A stretch of 64,000 bases of DNA from Novosphingobium sp. UBA6272 (GTDB lineage Bacteria > Pseudomonadota > Alphaproteobacteria > Sphingomonadales > Sphingomonadaceae). A program made the position numbers and the translations under genes. Below the pieces are notes generated by a model that was not told the origin of the DNA, ran no database searches, and saw only the letters and a program-made list of their open reading frames with translations. The stretch spans positions 46,181 to 110,180 of the forward strand of contig NZ_DJUW01000006.1 in NCBI RefSeq assembly GCF_002440635.1, given 5' to 3'. Positions 23,684-32,556 of this stretch are shown here, piece by piece (the first letter of the stretch is position 1; every line of letters starts with the position of its first letter).

Positions 23684-24543
23684 ACGCGCCCTATGCGACC
23701 ATGCTGGTCGAGCAGGAAGGCCCGATCCTGTGGGTCCGGCTCAACCGGCCCGAAGTTCTCAACGCCTATACCAGCCAGATGGGAGCCGAGCTGGTCCGCG
23801 CGATCCGCCAGGCCGATGGCGATGACAGCGTCAAGGTGGTGGTCTTGACGGGGACTGGCCGGGTGTTTTGCGCTGGGGCCGACGTCTCGGCCGGGGCGGG
23901 GGCATTCGATACCGAAAGCGGGGAAGGGGCCAAGAACTTCGGCAGCCGCGATGGCAAGCGCGAGAATTCGAACTTCGTCGGGGCGATGATGGACAGCGTC
24001 AAGCCGCTGCTGGTCGCCTACAACGGCTCGGCCGCCGGGGTCGGGCTGACCCTGACCCTCCCGTGCGATATCCGCATCGCGGCAGACAACGCGAAGTTCG
24101 GCTGCGTCTTCACCCGCCGTGGACTGGTGCCCGAAGCCGGCTCGGCCTGGTTCCTGCCGCGGCTGGTCGGGCTAGCCACCGCGCTCAAGTGGTGCATGAC
24201 CGGGGCGCTGGTTCCGGCCAAGGAGGCGCTCGCCGCCGGGCTGGTCAGCGAGCTGGTCCCGCCCGAGGCGGTCGAAAGCCGCGCCCGCGAACTGGCGCTG
24301 GAGATCGCCGCCAATTGCTCGCCCGTGGCGCTGGCGCTGACCCGGCGGATGCTGTGGCACTTCTCGGCGCAGGATGGACCCGAAGGCGCGCTTTCGGTCG
24401 ATGCCCCGCTCAACATCGCGCTTGGCGCACGCGGCGACGTTCACGAAGGCGTGGCGGCCTTCCTTGAGAAACGCAGCCCGCAGTTCCCGCTTTCGGTCAA
24501 CGCCGACCTGCCGGCAACCCCATGGTACTCGCCGCGGACCTAG
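23680..24543 (+). CDS. Enoyl-CoA hydratase/isomerase (crotonase) family protein
   Basis: 287 residues from a GTG that overlaps the P450 stop (GTGA). Crotonase-fold signatures are WVRLNRPEVLNAYTSQMG, the oxyanion-hole strands FCAGADVSAG and YNGSAAGVGLTLTLPCDI, and the ending PLNIALGARGDVHEGVAAFL. It acts on an acyl-CoA, probably downstream of the FMO and P450 steps of one catabolic route. An ATG seven codons later is an alternative start. The stop overlaps the convergent MipA gene by 4 bp. Confidence 0.9.
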   Translation: MNAPYATMLVEQEGPILWVRLNRPEVLNAYTSQMGAELVRAIRQADGDDSVKVVVLTGTGRVFCAGADVSAGAGAFDTESGEGAKNFGSRDGKRENSNFVGAMMDSVKPLLVAYNGSAAGVGLTLTLPCDIRIAADNAKFGCVFTRRGLVPEAGSAWFLPRLVGLATALKWCMTGALVPAKEALAAGLVSELVPPEAVESRARELALEIAANCSPVALALTRRMLWHFSAQDGPEGALSVDAPLNIALGARGDVHEGVAAFLEKRSPQFPLSVNADLPATPWYSPRT

Positions 24544-25397
24544 AAGCTGTAGGACAGTCCGGCCACGGCAAAGACCTGGCTGGCGCTGCCCGCGTCGCGC
24601 ACGATCGGGCTATCCGCGAACTGGCCGAGCAGGCGTTTGTAGTTCGCCAGTCCGAACAGTCCCAGCCCCTTGCGCGGGTTGCCGCCCAGATCATGGGTAT
24701 AGAGCAGCGATCCGCCCAGGCTCTTCCAGCCGGCGCCGGTCGTCGCATAGGGGGCCAGCGTGTTGCCCGGGGCGACATCGAAATAGGTCCGGGCATAGCC
24801 CTTGCCGACGTAGTCCGCCGAGATGCCCAGCCGGGCAAAACTGCGTTGCGATACCGGCGAGCTCAGCGACAGCGCCGGGGTGACGATATAGCTTTTGTGC
24901 GCCCCGGCCATGTCATGCAGGAAGGTCACGTCGAAGTTGAGGCTGGCCGGCGGGATCAGCACTCCGCGCTTGCCGATCCCGGCGGTCAGACCCACTTCGA
25001 CCGCAGTCTTGCGCTCACCCAGCTGGGCAACGCGGGGATCCTCGATCCCGTTGCTCCGGTCGAGCCGCAACTGCACCACCGGGCCGAGCACCAGCCGGGT
25101 CTTGCTGCCCGGCTTGTCCGGCACGAAATCGGTATAGAGGTTAAGCCCGCGCATCTGGAACTCGACCCCGGAAACCCGGCCCTGAAAGATCCCGCCGGGT
25201 TGCAGCTCGTAATCGTCGGAGCCTTCGTAATCGGGCGCGATGCCCATGCCGAAGCCCACGGTCACCCGGTCGCTGCCATCGTCACGCATCCCGGCGGGCG
25301 GGCCGGATGGCGGACCAGCGGGTGGACCTTCCTGCGCGAATGCGGGCGTGGCGCCAAGCAAGGCGGCGGGCAGCAGGGCGGCGCGGATCAAGAACAT
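24540..25397 (-). CDS. MipA/OmpV family outer membrane protein
   Basis: 285 residues. Signal peptide to about residue 21 (ALLGATPAFA), then a Gly/Pro-rich linker (GPPAGPPSGPPAG), then alternating strands ending in the C-terminal aromatic residue typical of outer membrane barrels (VFAVAGLSYSF). VTVGFGMGIAPDYEGSDDYE and LGGNPRKGLGLFGLANYKRL are hallmark MipA/OmpV blocks. These barrels have been linked to peptidoglycan enzymes (MipA scaffolding) and osmoregulation. The ATG at 25397 was chosen to give a proper signal peptide. Confidence 0.88.
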   Translation of the reverse strand: MFLIRAALLPAALLGATPAFAQEGPPAGPPSGPPAGMRDDGSDRVTVGFGMGIAPDYEGSDDYELQPGGIFQGRVSGVEFQMRGLNLYTDFVPDKPGSKTRLVLGPVVQLRLDRSNGIEDPRVAQLGERKTAVEVGLTAGIGKRGVLIPPASLNFDVTFLHDMAGAHKSYIVTPALSLSSPVSQRSFARLGISADYVGKGYARTYFDVAPGNTLAPYATTGAGWKSLGGSLLYTHDLGGNPRKGLGLFGLANYKRLLGQFADSPIVRDAGSASQVFAVAGLSYSF

Positions 25398-25477
25398 GAC
25401 TTTACAGTACTCCAGAAGTCGCCCCACAGCGGCGATATAGGGCAAGGAGCCAAACGCTCAACGGTACGAAAGGACAG

Positions 25478-26467
25478 GTGGCGGACATGACCTACAAACT
25501 CTTCGGTGCGCTCGGTTCGCCCTATTCGCAAAAGCTGCGCGCGCTGCTGCGCTATCGCCGGATCCCGCATCTGTGGATCGACGGGACGGCGACGCGCGAG
25601 GCGCTGGGCCAGGTCCGCGCCCCGGTGATCCCGGTGCTTCAGTATCCCGACGGGCATTTCGACAATGACAGCACCCCGGTGATCTACGACCTCGAAGCGC
25701 GTCATGCCGAGCGGCGGGTGGTGCCGGATGATCCCGCCCAGGCCTTCATTGCTCACCTGCTGGAAGATTTTGCCGATGAATGGCTGACCAAGGCGATGTT
25801 CGGTTACCGCTGGCTGCAGGAAGTCGATCAGATCCAGATGAGCCGCTGGCTGGCCTTCGACAACCTCAAGGGCGGCGGGCTGGAGGTGAGCCAGAAATTC
25901 GCGGCGATGTTCCGCGATCGGCAAGTCTCGCGGATGGCGCTGGTCGGCTGTACGGCCGAGAACTTCCCGCTGATCGAGGCCAGCACCCGCGCCGTGCTGG
26001 CGGCGCTGGAAGAGCATGTAGTGAACCGCCATTGCCTGTTCGGGACCCGGCCGAGCCTGGCCGAATTTGGCATCTTCGGCCAGCTGTCGCAGCTTGGCAC
26101 CGATCCTACGGCGCAGGCGATGATGCGGGCCGACTATCCCTATACCTATCGTTGGCTGGCCCATATCGATGACATGAGCGGGCTGGAGGGCGAATGGGAG
26201 CCTGGCTTCGCCGCGGTCGTTGCGGAACTGGTCCGGATCGCGGGCGAGGTCTACGTCCCGTTCCTGCACGCCAATGAGCAGGCGGCCGAAGCTGGAGCGG
26301 AAACGTTTCGGATGGAGGCGATGGGGTTGCCCTATGAGCAGGGCGTGTTCAAATACCAGCTCAAATGCTTGCGCGAACTGCGCAGCCGCCTCGCCGCGCT
26401 GGACGGCGCGGCACGGGCCCAGGTCGATCCGCTGATCGGCCCGGCCTGGCTTGGGCTGCTGGCCTAG
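25478..26467 (+). CDS. Glutathione S-transferase family protein
   Basis: 329 residues, longer than typical GSTs. The N-terminal thioredoxin-like domain (YKLFGALGSPYSQKLRALLR, then VPVIPVLQYPDGHFDNDSTP with the cis-Pro) is followed by a long helical C-terminal domain (about residues 90-329). The Ser in GSPYS is a candidate catalytic residue. The substrate is unknown. Start codon is GTG at 25478 or the ATG at 25487; ribosome-site spacing does not decide. Confidence 0.8.
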   Translation: MADMTYKLFGALGSPYSQKLRALLRYRRIPHLWIDGTATREALGQVRAPVIPVLQYPDGHFDNDSTPVIYDLEARHAERRVVPDDPAQAFIAHLLEDFADEWLTKAMFGYRWLQEVDQIQMSRWLAFDNLKGGGLEVSQKFAAMFRDRQVSRMALVGCTAENFPLIEASTRAVLAALEEHVVNRHCLFGTRPSLAEFGIFGQLSQLGTDPTAQAMMRADYPYTYRWLAHIDDMSGLEGEWEPGFAAVVAELVRIAGEVYVPFLHANEQAAEAGAETFRMEAMGLPYEQGVFKYQLKCLRELRSRLAALDGAARAQVDPLIGPAWLGLLA

Positions 26468-26579
26468 GGCAAGCGTTTCTGCAAGTGATTCTCAAAGAGT
26501 TCCGAGCGCTTGCGCCCGCTTCCCCCCTTGGCAAGCCACTGCGTGGGCAGTTAGGATCGCCGCGTATGAAAGGGGCCTG

Positions 26580-27737
26580 ATGGGCGATCTGCTGAGCACC
26601 GCCGATTTCAGTGCGGTTGTTTCCGATATCTACGAAGCCTCGCTCTCGCCGGCCCATTGGGATCTGGCGCTAACCGGGCTGGTCAGCCGGTTCGGACCGC
26701 CGCGCTGGGACGTGGCGATGCTGGTGTGGGAACGGCTCGATCCGGGCGGCGGGCGGTTCGTGGCCAGCGCCGGGGTCAACGACATGGCCCGCGCGGTCTA
26801 TCTCCAGCATTTTGCCGGGCGCAACGAATGGTCGGTCCGCGGCCATGATCTGGCGATCGGCAGTCTGGTTCATTCCGACCATCTGATCGACCGGGCCGAT
26901 TTTCTCCAGACCTCGTTCTCGCGCGAGTTTCTGGGCCTGTTCGGCATGGAAGTTGGTCTGATCGGCGCGCTCGACAAGCATGGCCGCGATCACCTCGGGC
27001 TGTGCCTGCCGGGCCCCGACGCCGGATCGACCGAAATGCTGCAGGAAGCGGTGCGGCTATGCCTGCCCCACGTCCAGCGAGCAGTTCGGATCGCGCGGCG
27101 GATCGGTGAGGCAGAGCTGGGCCAGGCCCGCTCGACATCCGCTCTCGACCTTGCGCCGTCACCGGTGCTGATGCTGACCGAGCGGTTCGAACTGGCTTTC
27201 GCCAATGCCGCCGGCAAGGCACTGATCGAAAGCTACCGGTTGGAAAATGGCGGAAAGCTTCGGCTTGGCCCCGCAGCGCTGCATGAGGACCTTTCCCGGC
27301 TGCTCGATCCTGCCGCCAAGGCCCATTGCCGCCCATTCCGATTGGCCCAGGGCACGCCCAGCGAGCGCGCAGCGATGGCGATGCGGGTCGATCCCGACCG
27401 GATCCATGGCGCCCGGACCGAAAGCGGGGTGGCGCGGTTGATGATCGTCGCTGCGCACAATCCGGCGGTAACCGAAGAACACATCGACCGGCTGCGCGAC
27501 TGGTTTGGCCTTACCCACGCCGAAGCGCGGCTGACCGCGCTGCTTGCTGACGGCGGTTCGACCGAGGACTATTGCCAGCTGCGCGGGGTATCGGCCAATG
27601 CCGCGCGGTTCCTGCTCAAGGGGATCTTCGCCAAGACCGGGGTCAACCGCCAGGCCCAGCTGGTCCGGATGGTCAGTCAGGCTCCGCTGTTCTGGGCGCG
27701 CGAATTGCCCACTGGGGATCTGCCCGCACCGATTTGA
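26580..27737 (+). CDS. LuxR-family transcriptional regulator, PAN module 1
   Basis: 385 residues. A large N-terminal sensor part (about residues 1-310) with the block AGRNEWS and a PAS-like segment (SPVLMLTERFELAFANAAGK) precedes a C-terminal LuxR-type helix-turn-helix: LTHAEARLTALLADGGSTED, followed by GVSANAARFLLKGIFAKTGV and NRQAQLVRMV. AAAGGGG supports the start. It is clearly paralogous to 49079-50239 (similar along the full length, for example PPRWDVAMLVWERLDPGGGR against PPRWDIAFLLWERLNPPGGR). A PAN-domain gene follows directly, as in the other module, so control of that gene is likely. Confidence 0.82.
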   Translation: MGDLLSTADFSAVVSDIYEASLSPAHWDLALTGLVSRFGPPRWDVAMLVWERLDPGGGRFVASAGVNDMARAVYLQHFAGRNEWSVRGHDLAIGSLVHSDHLIDRADFLQTSFSREFLGLFGMEVGLIGALDKHGRDHLGLCLPGPDAGSTEMLQEAVRLCLPHVQRAVRIARRIGEAELGQARSTSALDLAPSPVLMLTERFELAFANAAGKALIESYRLENGGKLRLGPAALHEDLSRLLDPAAKAHCRPFRLAQGTPSERAAMAMRVDPDRIHGARTESGVARLMIVAAHNPAVTEEHIDRLRDWFGLTHAEARLTALLADGGSTEDYCQLRGVSANAARFLLKGIFAKTGVNRQAQLVRMVSQAPLFWARELPTGDLPAPI

Positions 27738-27744
27738 ACCGGCC

Positions 27745-27760
27745 CTACCCGTTGGGGTAG
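27745..27760 (+). promoter_or_regulatory. LuxR-regulon dyad, site 2 (CTACCC-GTTG-GGGTAG)
   Basis: The only perfectly symmetrical example. It sits between the LuxR stop (27737) and the PAN gene, ending 59 bp before that gene's ATG. It could also fold as a terminator hairpin after the LuxR gene, but similar dyads upstream of three other genes argue for a binding site. Confidence 0.7.
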
Positions 27761-27819
27761 GGTGGCCGCCCCCGAATTCGGACAGGACGGCTTGGTGCAA
27801 CCCGTCAGGAGTCCGGTTC

Positions 27820-28752
27820 ATGCCCAAATCTTTCAAAGGCCACGGTGTCAGCATTGTCTTTGCCGTTTCGGCCGTTCTGTTGCCCTCAATGCTGCTGGCC
27901 GGGCCGTTCGCCGGTCCGGAACTGTGGACCGATCCAGCCCCCGGCTTCCACCAGATCAGGGCCGAGGGAACCAGTCTCTGCGTGCAGCGGGTCGGCGGGG
28001 CGATCCGCACCCAGTTGCCCCACCTTGAACTGCAGAACTGCGATACCAGCCTGTTCGATCAGCAAATCGAAATGGCCCCCAGCGGCGTGCTTACCAGTCC
28101 GCCGCTGGGGGCCACGCCGGTCACCTGGCGAATGATGACCCGCGAAAAATGCCTGACTGCGGCGCGCGGCGTGGTGTTCGGCGCGCCGGCGGTGGATGAA
28201 CTGACCTGCGATCAGGTCTCCAGCAGTTCACGCCCGACCCTGTTCGGCGCGGCCGACCAGACCTGGTCGCTGGTCCGGGTGCCCACGCCGGGCCATGTCC
28301 TGATCGCGGGCGGCGACCGACGCTGCTGGACCGCGCAGGGCGGCGAAGCACGAGCCGGGGTGCAGCTGGTGATGGAACCCTGCGGCTCGTCGCGGGGGCA
28401 GAGCTTCAAGGTCGGTCCAGTCGCAGGCGACGTCAGCACTGTCTTCAACGTGCCTGCCGCCGAACAGTTCGGCTGGCAGCGCCTGACCAGACCGCTGCCA
28501 GCCGGGGTCGCCCGGTTCCGTTCCATGCCGGCGCAAAACCTGCCATCGGGCGACTATACCCAAGGGATCGCGACCGCCAACGATCAGGGCGCGGCCTGCG
28601 CCCAGGCCTGCGCCGACGATGCGCAGTGCCGCGGCTTTACCTGGGTCGATCCGCGCGCCCGGGGCGGGACGCCGATGTGCTACAAAAAGAACACGCTGAA
28701 TTCCCCGGTTGCGGACAATTTCACCCAATCGGGGATTGTCCGCCCCGGCTGA
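27820..28752 (+). CDS. Secreted PAN/Apple-domain protein with ricin-like region, module 1
   Basis: 310 residues. Signal peptide (about residues 1-27, VLLPSMLLAG), then two beta-trefoil-like segments with repeated Cys and Q-x-W-type motifs (SLCVQRVGGAIRTQLPHLEL, then QTWSLVRVPTPGHVLIAGG). The C-terminal 70 residues (SGDYTQGIATANDQGAACAQ, then CADDAQCRGFTWVDPRARGG) are a PAN_4 domain, a disulfide-bonded fold for protein or carbohydrate binding. It ends in SGIVRPG, like its paralogue at 46984. Probably extracellular or periplasmic and glycan-binding. Directly downstream of its LuxR regulator. Confidence 0.75.
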   Translation: MPKSFKGHGVSIVFAVSAVLLPSMLLAGPFAGPELWTDPAPGFHQIRAEGTSLCVQRVGGAIRTQLPHLELQNCDTSLFDQQIEMAPSGVLTSPPLGATPVTWRMMTREKCLTAARGVVFGAPAVDELTCDQVSSSSRPTLFGAADQTWSLVRVPTPGHVLIAGGDRRCWTAQGGEARAGVQLVMEPCGSSRGQSFKVGPVAGDVSTVFNVPAAEQFGWQRLTRPLPAGVARFRSMPAQNLPSGDYTQGIATANDQGAACAQACADDAQCRGFTWVDPRARGGTPMCYKKNTLNSPVADNFTQSGIVRPG

Positions 28753-28974
28753 GCTTCCTGATCAAGGTTCGTCCGCCACCATTTGCGACCCTGCGTGGCG
28801 GGCGGGATCTGCCGGAAGAGCGCCGAGTCGTTCTTCCGGCATTTTTGTCCAATTGCTACAAGCCAAAGTCGTGCATTCAGGCTAGCGCAACGCTTGAAGC
28901 GCGACGGCTATGACGGCATTACTGTCATGACCGCCGTTCAACGCAGACAGGCGGCATATGATTTGGAGCGAAAA

Positions 28975-30339
28975 ATGATCGTGCGGGGCAAATATCGTCT
29001 GGGCTTTGGCCTTTCGATGGCACTGGGGCTGACTTCGGCAGTGGCCTATGCTGCCGTTCAACCGGAGAATATCCTGCCCAGCCCGGCCGCTTCGCCGACC
29101 GTGACCCCTGCGCCGACCGCAATGCCTGCACCGGCGCCGACCATTCCGGTTCAGGTGCCGATCGACGAACCGAAAATCAGCTGGAGCGTCGACGATGCCC
29201 GCTCGCTGCTCGGTGTGATCGAGGGGATCGATGCCGACGGCCTGATCCCGGCCGATTATCAGCCCGCGGCATTGCGCACCGCCATTGCGGGCGGAGCCGG
29301 GGCCGCGTTGGACGCCCAGGCCAGCAAATCGTTTGCCTGGCTGATCGAAGACATGCGCGACGGGCGAACCCGGATGGAATCGCGTTTGCAATGGTTCGTG
29401 GTCGATACCGATGTCGAAAAGAGCCCGACCTCGGCGGTGATGGCCAAGGCGCTGGCCAGCCGCGACATTCCTGGCGCGGTGGCCGATCTGGCACCGACCG
29501 CGCCTGACTATGCCACGCTCAAGGGCTTGCTCGCGGTCACCCCGCGGACCGAAAAGGCCAAGCGCAACCTGATCCGGATCAACATGGACCGCTGGCGCTG
29601 GCTGCAGCGCGATCTTGGCAAGTTCTATCTGCTGACCAATGTGCCCGAATTCCAATTGCGGCTGACGGTCGATAACTCGATCATCCGCTCGTACCGCACG
29701 ATCGTCGGCAAGGTCGGCAAGACCGCCACCCCGCAGCTCGCCGAAGTGGTCGAAGGCGTGGTCTTCAACCCGACCTGGACGGTTCCGCAATCGATCGTCA
29801 AGGGCGAAGGGCTGGGCGCGCGGCTCTATGGCAATCCGGCCCAGGCAGCCCGCGAAGGCTACAAGGTGACCAAGTCCAAGGACGGAACCTATACCGTGGT
29901 CCAGCAGCCCGGCCCCAAGAACGCGCTCGGCTTCGTCAAGCTCGACATGCCAAACGAGCATGCGATCTTCATCCACGATACCCCTTCGCGCGGGCTGTTC
30001 GGCAATGCCTATCGCGCGCTCAGCCATGGCTGTGTGCGGACCGAGCGGGCGATCGAACTGGGCATGACCATGGGGATCCTGGGCGCGGGCAAGTCGACCG
30101 ACGAGATGGTCGGGATCGTCAAGTCCGGGGTCTATACCCGGGTCCCGATGACCAAGACTTTCCCGATTTATATCATGTACTTCACCATGGCGACCGACAT
30201 CAACGGCAAGATGGGCACTTTCGCCGATCTGTACCAGCGCGATGCCCCGGTGCTGGCCAGCTTCGCCGCGCCGCGCAAGCCCTGGGACGGCAAGCGCAAG
30301 AGCACCGAAAAGGTGATCAAGCTCGACAATCCGCTGTAA
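28975..30339 (+). CDS. L,D-transpeptidase (YcbB-like, YkuD domain)
   Basis: 454 residues. After a signal sequence (about residues 1-26) comes a Pro/Ala-rich linker, then an N-terminal domain with LDAQASKSFAWLIEDMRDGR typical of YcbB-type enzymes, and the YkuD catalytic domain with IHDTPSRGLFGNAYRALSHG leading into HGCVRTE (catalytic Cys). It forms 3-3 crosslinks in peptidoglycan. GGAG precedes the ATG at 28975; an ATG 16 codons upstream is possible but would spoil the signal peptide. The 220 bp before it hold no gene I can support. Confidence 0.88.
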   Translation: MIVRGKYRLGFGLSMALGLTSAVAYAAVQPENILPSPAASPTVTPAPTAMPAPAPTIPVQVPIDEPKISWSVDDARSLLGVIEGIDADGLIPADYQPAALRTAIAGGAGAALDAQASKSFAWLIEDMRDGRTRMESRLQWFVVDTDVEKSPTSAVMAKALASRDIPGAVADLAPTAPDYATLKGLLAVTPRTEKAKRNLIRINMDRWRWLQRDLGKFYLLTNVPEFQLRLTVDNSIIRSYRTIVGKVGKTATPQLAEVVEGVVFNPTWTVPQSIVKGEGLGARLYGNPAQAAREGYKVTKSKDGTYTVVQQPGPKNALGFVKLDMPNEHAIFIHDTPSRGLFGNAYRALSHGCVRTERAIELGMTMGILGAGKSTDEMVGIVKSGVYTRVPMTKTFPIYIMYFTMATDINGKMGTFADLYQRDAPVLASFAAPRKPWDGKRKSTEKVIKLDNPL

Positions 30340-30346
30340 GGCTGGG

Positions 30347-30709
30347 TCAGCCGGCCGCGCAGCTCTCAAGCTGTGCGGTCTCGCCCGCAGTCAGTGCGCC
30401 GCCTTTTCCGGTCCACGCCCGGATCGCATGTCCGCTCCCGCGCGGTTCGATCCGCACCACGATCCCGCGAGCCGGATCGGTGAAATGGTTCTCGGCCATG
30501 ATGGTCAGCTTGAGCCCGCCTTCGGGGCGGTGAACCAGGCAACCGAGCAGGTCCTTGACCGGGCGCTGGCTGGGCGCATCGAAGGCGGCGACCTTGCCGT
30601 TCAGCTCGTGCCCGCTGGTCCAGGCCTTCCACAGGAACGGCGCAGAAAGCAGCAGGCCGCCCAGCAGCAGCACCCCGATCAGGGCGCGGCGGGATTGATT
30701 CTGGTTCAA
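30347..30709 (-). CDS. Small membrane-anchored hypothetical protein
   Basis: 120 residues from a TTG at 30709 placed 1 bp after the L,D-transpeptidase stop; a shadow of the upstream gene would be included if the frame were extended. One N-terminal membrane helix (LIGVLLLGGLLLSAPFLWKA) is followed by a periplasmic domain with two Cys (LLGCLVHRPEGG and ending ESCAAG). Unknown family. Tight spacing suggests it is co-transcribed with the L,D-transpeptidase gene and may assist it. Confidence 0.5.
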   Translation of the reverse strand: MNQNQSRRALIGVLLLGGLLLSAPFLWKAWTSGHELNGKVAAFDAPSQRPVKDLLGCLVHRPEGGLKLTIMAENHFTDPARGIVVRIEPRGSGHAIRAWTGKGGALTAGETAQLESCAAG

Positions 30710-30710
30710 A

Positions 30711-31427
30711 TCAGGCGTCGCCGATCCGGTCGGCAAACAGCAGGCGCCCGCCCGAAAGGTTCCACAGCGCCTCGTTGAAATTCTCCGGCCCCATCGCGAA
30801 GCAGCCTTCGCTGCGGCCAAGCTTGCCGAACTTGGCAATGTGGCTGGCAGCGGCATAGGCGGCCGGGTGCATCACGATCGCGCGTTCCAGCGCGGTGTAA
30901 TTGTCCTGATCTAGCCCGAGCAGGCGGATCGAGGTGCCGTATTTGCCCTTGTACCACTCGGCAGTGAGGTAAGCCCCGCGCGAGGTCGCCTCAGACCCCG
31001 GGACGCCGGAAAACTGTTGCAGGAAACCTGAGTGCGCCGGATCGGACCCGCGTCCATGGCTGACATGGAACGAACGGATCGTGCCGCTTTCCAGATTGAC
31101 GAAGTGGAACCGCGGCAGGGTGCTGGCCCGGGCGAAGTCAGCGATTCCGACGATGTCCTGGCGCCAGACCTGCGCACCGGCGCGTTCCAGCTCGCGCTTG
31201 GCGATGCCGATCAGCTTGGCGTCATAGGCCGGATTGGGCACGGCAAAGGTCGGCAGTGCCGGCTCGACCGGCGCGGCGGGTGCCTGCGGCGTGGTGACCA
31301 GGCCGAAAGCCTGGTCGAAATCCTGCGCAAGGGAGCCGTCCTGCGCGGCCCGCGCCAGCGCGCGACCAGGCAGCGAGAGCGCAGCCCCCGCAGCCAGACC
31401 TCCAAGAATCAGGTCCCGTCTTTTCAT
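30711..31427 (-). CDS. Murein L,D-transpeptidase catalytic-domain protein (YkuD_2)
   Basis: 238 residues. N-terminal MKRRDLILGGLAAGAALSLP is a Tat-type leader. The catalytic domain (about residues 75-238) contains RFHFVNLESGTIRSFHVSHG, SRGAYLTAEWYKGKYGTSIR and the nucleophile region RSEGCFAM (Cys), matching the YkuD_2 family found in proteobacteria. It probably acts on cell-wall peptides in the periplasm. This is the second L,D-transpeptidase within 2.5 kb, on the opposite strand from the first. Confidence 0.82.
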   Translation of the reverse strand: MKRRDLILGGLAAGAALSLPGRALARAAQDGSLAQDFDQAFGLVTTPQAPAAPVEPALPTFAVPNPAYDAKLIGIAKRELERAGAQVWRQDIVGIADFARASTLPRFHFVNLESGTIRSFHVSHGRGSDPAHSGFLQQFSGVPGSEATSRGAYLTAEWYKGKYGTSIRLLGLDQDNYTALERAIVMHPAAYAAASHIAKFGKLGRSEGCFAMGPENFNEALWNLSGGRLLFADRIGDA

Positions 31428-31481
31428 GACCCCCGTCATAGTGCCCTGTGGATAACCGGACGCTTAACGAGTCGCCAAGCC

Positions 31482-31979
31482 CTAATCGGCGGAATCGCGC
31501 CTGAGTGCGCCGAGTTGTGCGAGATTTCCGCCGTCGAGCCGCATCACGGTCCATTCGTCCATCAGCCGCGCGCCAAGCTTGCGGTAGAATCCGATTGCCG
31601 GTTCGTTCCAGTCCAGCACCGACCATTCGAGCCGGGCACAGTCCCGCTCAATCGCCAGGGCCGCCAGTTCGGCCAACAGCGCCTTGCCAAGGCCCGAGCC
31701 GCGCGCTTCGGGCCGAACGAACAGGTCTTCGAGGTAAATCCCCGGACGCCCTTCAAAGGTCGAGAAGTTGTGGAAGAACAGCGCGAACCCCTGCGGCGTG
31801 CCATCAAGCTCACCGATCAGCACTTCGGCATAGGGCCGCGCGCCGAACAGCTTCTGGCCGAGCACAGCCTCGTCGAAGCGGACTTCATGGGCAAGGCGTT
31901 CGTATTCGGCCAGATCGCGGATCAGCTGGGCGATCAGCGGCAGGTCAGCAGGGGCGGCGGAGCGGATCGCGATGGTCAT
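31482..31979 (-). CDS. GNAT-family acetyltransferase, diamine-acetyltransferase-like
   Basis: 165 residues. The motif A segment RPEARGSGLGKALLAELAAL and the preceding IYLEDLFVRPE, followed by WSVLDWNEPAIGFYRKLGAR, are the pattern of spermidine/diamine (SAT-like) acetyltransferases. An acyl-acceptor amine is likely but not proven. The ATG at 31979 gives the conventional MTIAIRSAAPADLPLI start. Confidence 0.85.
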   Translation of the reverse strand: MTIAIRSAAPADLPLIAQLIRDLAEYERLAHEVRFDEAVLGQKLFGARPYAEVLIGELDGTPQGFALFFHNFSTFEGRPGIYLEDLFVRPEARGSGLGKALLAELAALAIERDCARLEWSVLDWNEPAIGFYRKLGARLMDEWTVMRLDGGNLAQLGALRRDSAD

Positions 31980-32021
31980 GGCGGCGCCCATAACCCGGCG
32001 CGGCACTGATGCAAACAGGCC

Positions 32022-32519
32022 TTACTTGGCCTTTATCACCATCTTGTCGCCCTTGAGCTCGATCCCGCCAAGCTGGCGCAGCGCCGATTGGCCGAGCAGG
32101 TTGGTGCCCAGATCCTTGACCACCACGGCCTCGACATCGTGGAGCCGCTGGCCGGCGATCTCGACCTCGTCGAGCACTACCGGAGCGGCATAGCCGGTGC
32201 CCGAAGCGGTCTGCATGGTCGGCTGGAACTCTTCTTCATCGGGCAGGATGCCCAGGTTCGCGGCTTCCTCTTCGGTCAGCGCGACCATGTCGGCCCCGGT
32301 ATCGACCAGGAATTCCACTTCGCTGCCGTTGACATCGATCCGCAGGGTAAACTGCCCCTGCCCGTCGCGGTTGAGGGTCAGGACCTTTTCTTCCTCGGCC
32401 TTGGGTTTGGCCTGCGGCGCGGCAGCGACCGGCGCGGCTTCGGGCATCGGCGCAAGGAACGCAGCGGCGATGCTCATCAGACCGACAGCGGCCAGCGCGA
32501 TGATGTAGATCCGGTTCAT
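32022..32519 (-). CDS. Retropepsin-like aspartic protease (TIGR02281 type)
   Basis: 165 residues. One N-terminal signal/anchor helix, then an Ala/Pro/Lys-rich linker, then a single retropepsin-like domain: RIDVNGSEVEFLVDTGADMV with the catalytic DTGA, and TNLLGQSALRQLGGIEL near the end. Members are periplasmic or inner-membrane-anchored and are expected to dimerise since each chain has one Asp. Family function in Gram-negative bacteria is poorly known. Confidence 0.82.
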   Translation of the reverse strand: MNRIYIIALAAVGLMSIAAAFLAPMPEAAPVAAAPQAKPKAEEEKVLTLNRDGQGQFTLRIDVNGSEVEFLVDTGADMVALTEEEAANLGILPDEEEFQPTMQTASGTGYAAPVVLDEVEIAGQRLHDVEAVVVKDLGTNLLGQSALRQLGGIELKGDKMVIKAK

Positions 32520-32556
32520 GACGCAATCACCCTAGCGCCAAGGGGTTACCGATTGC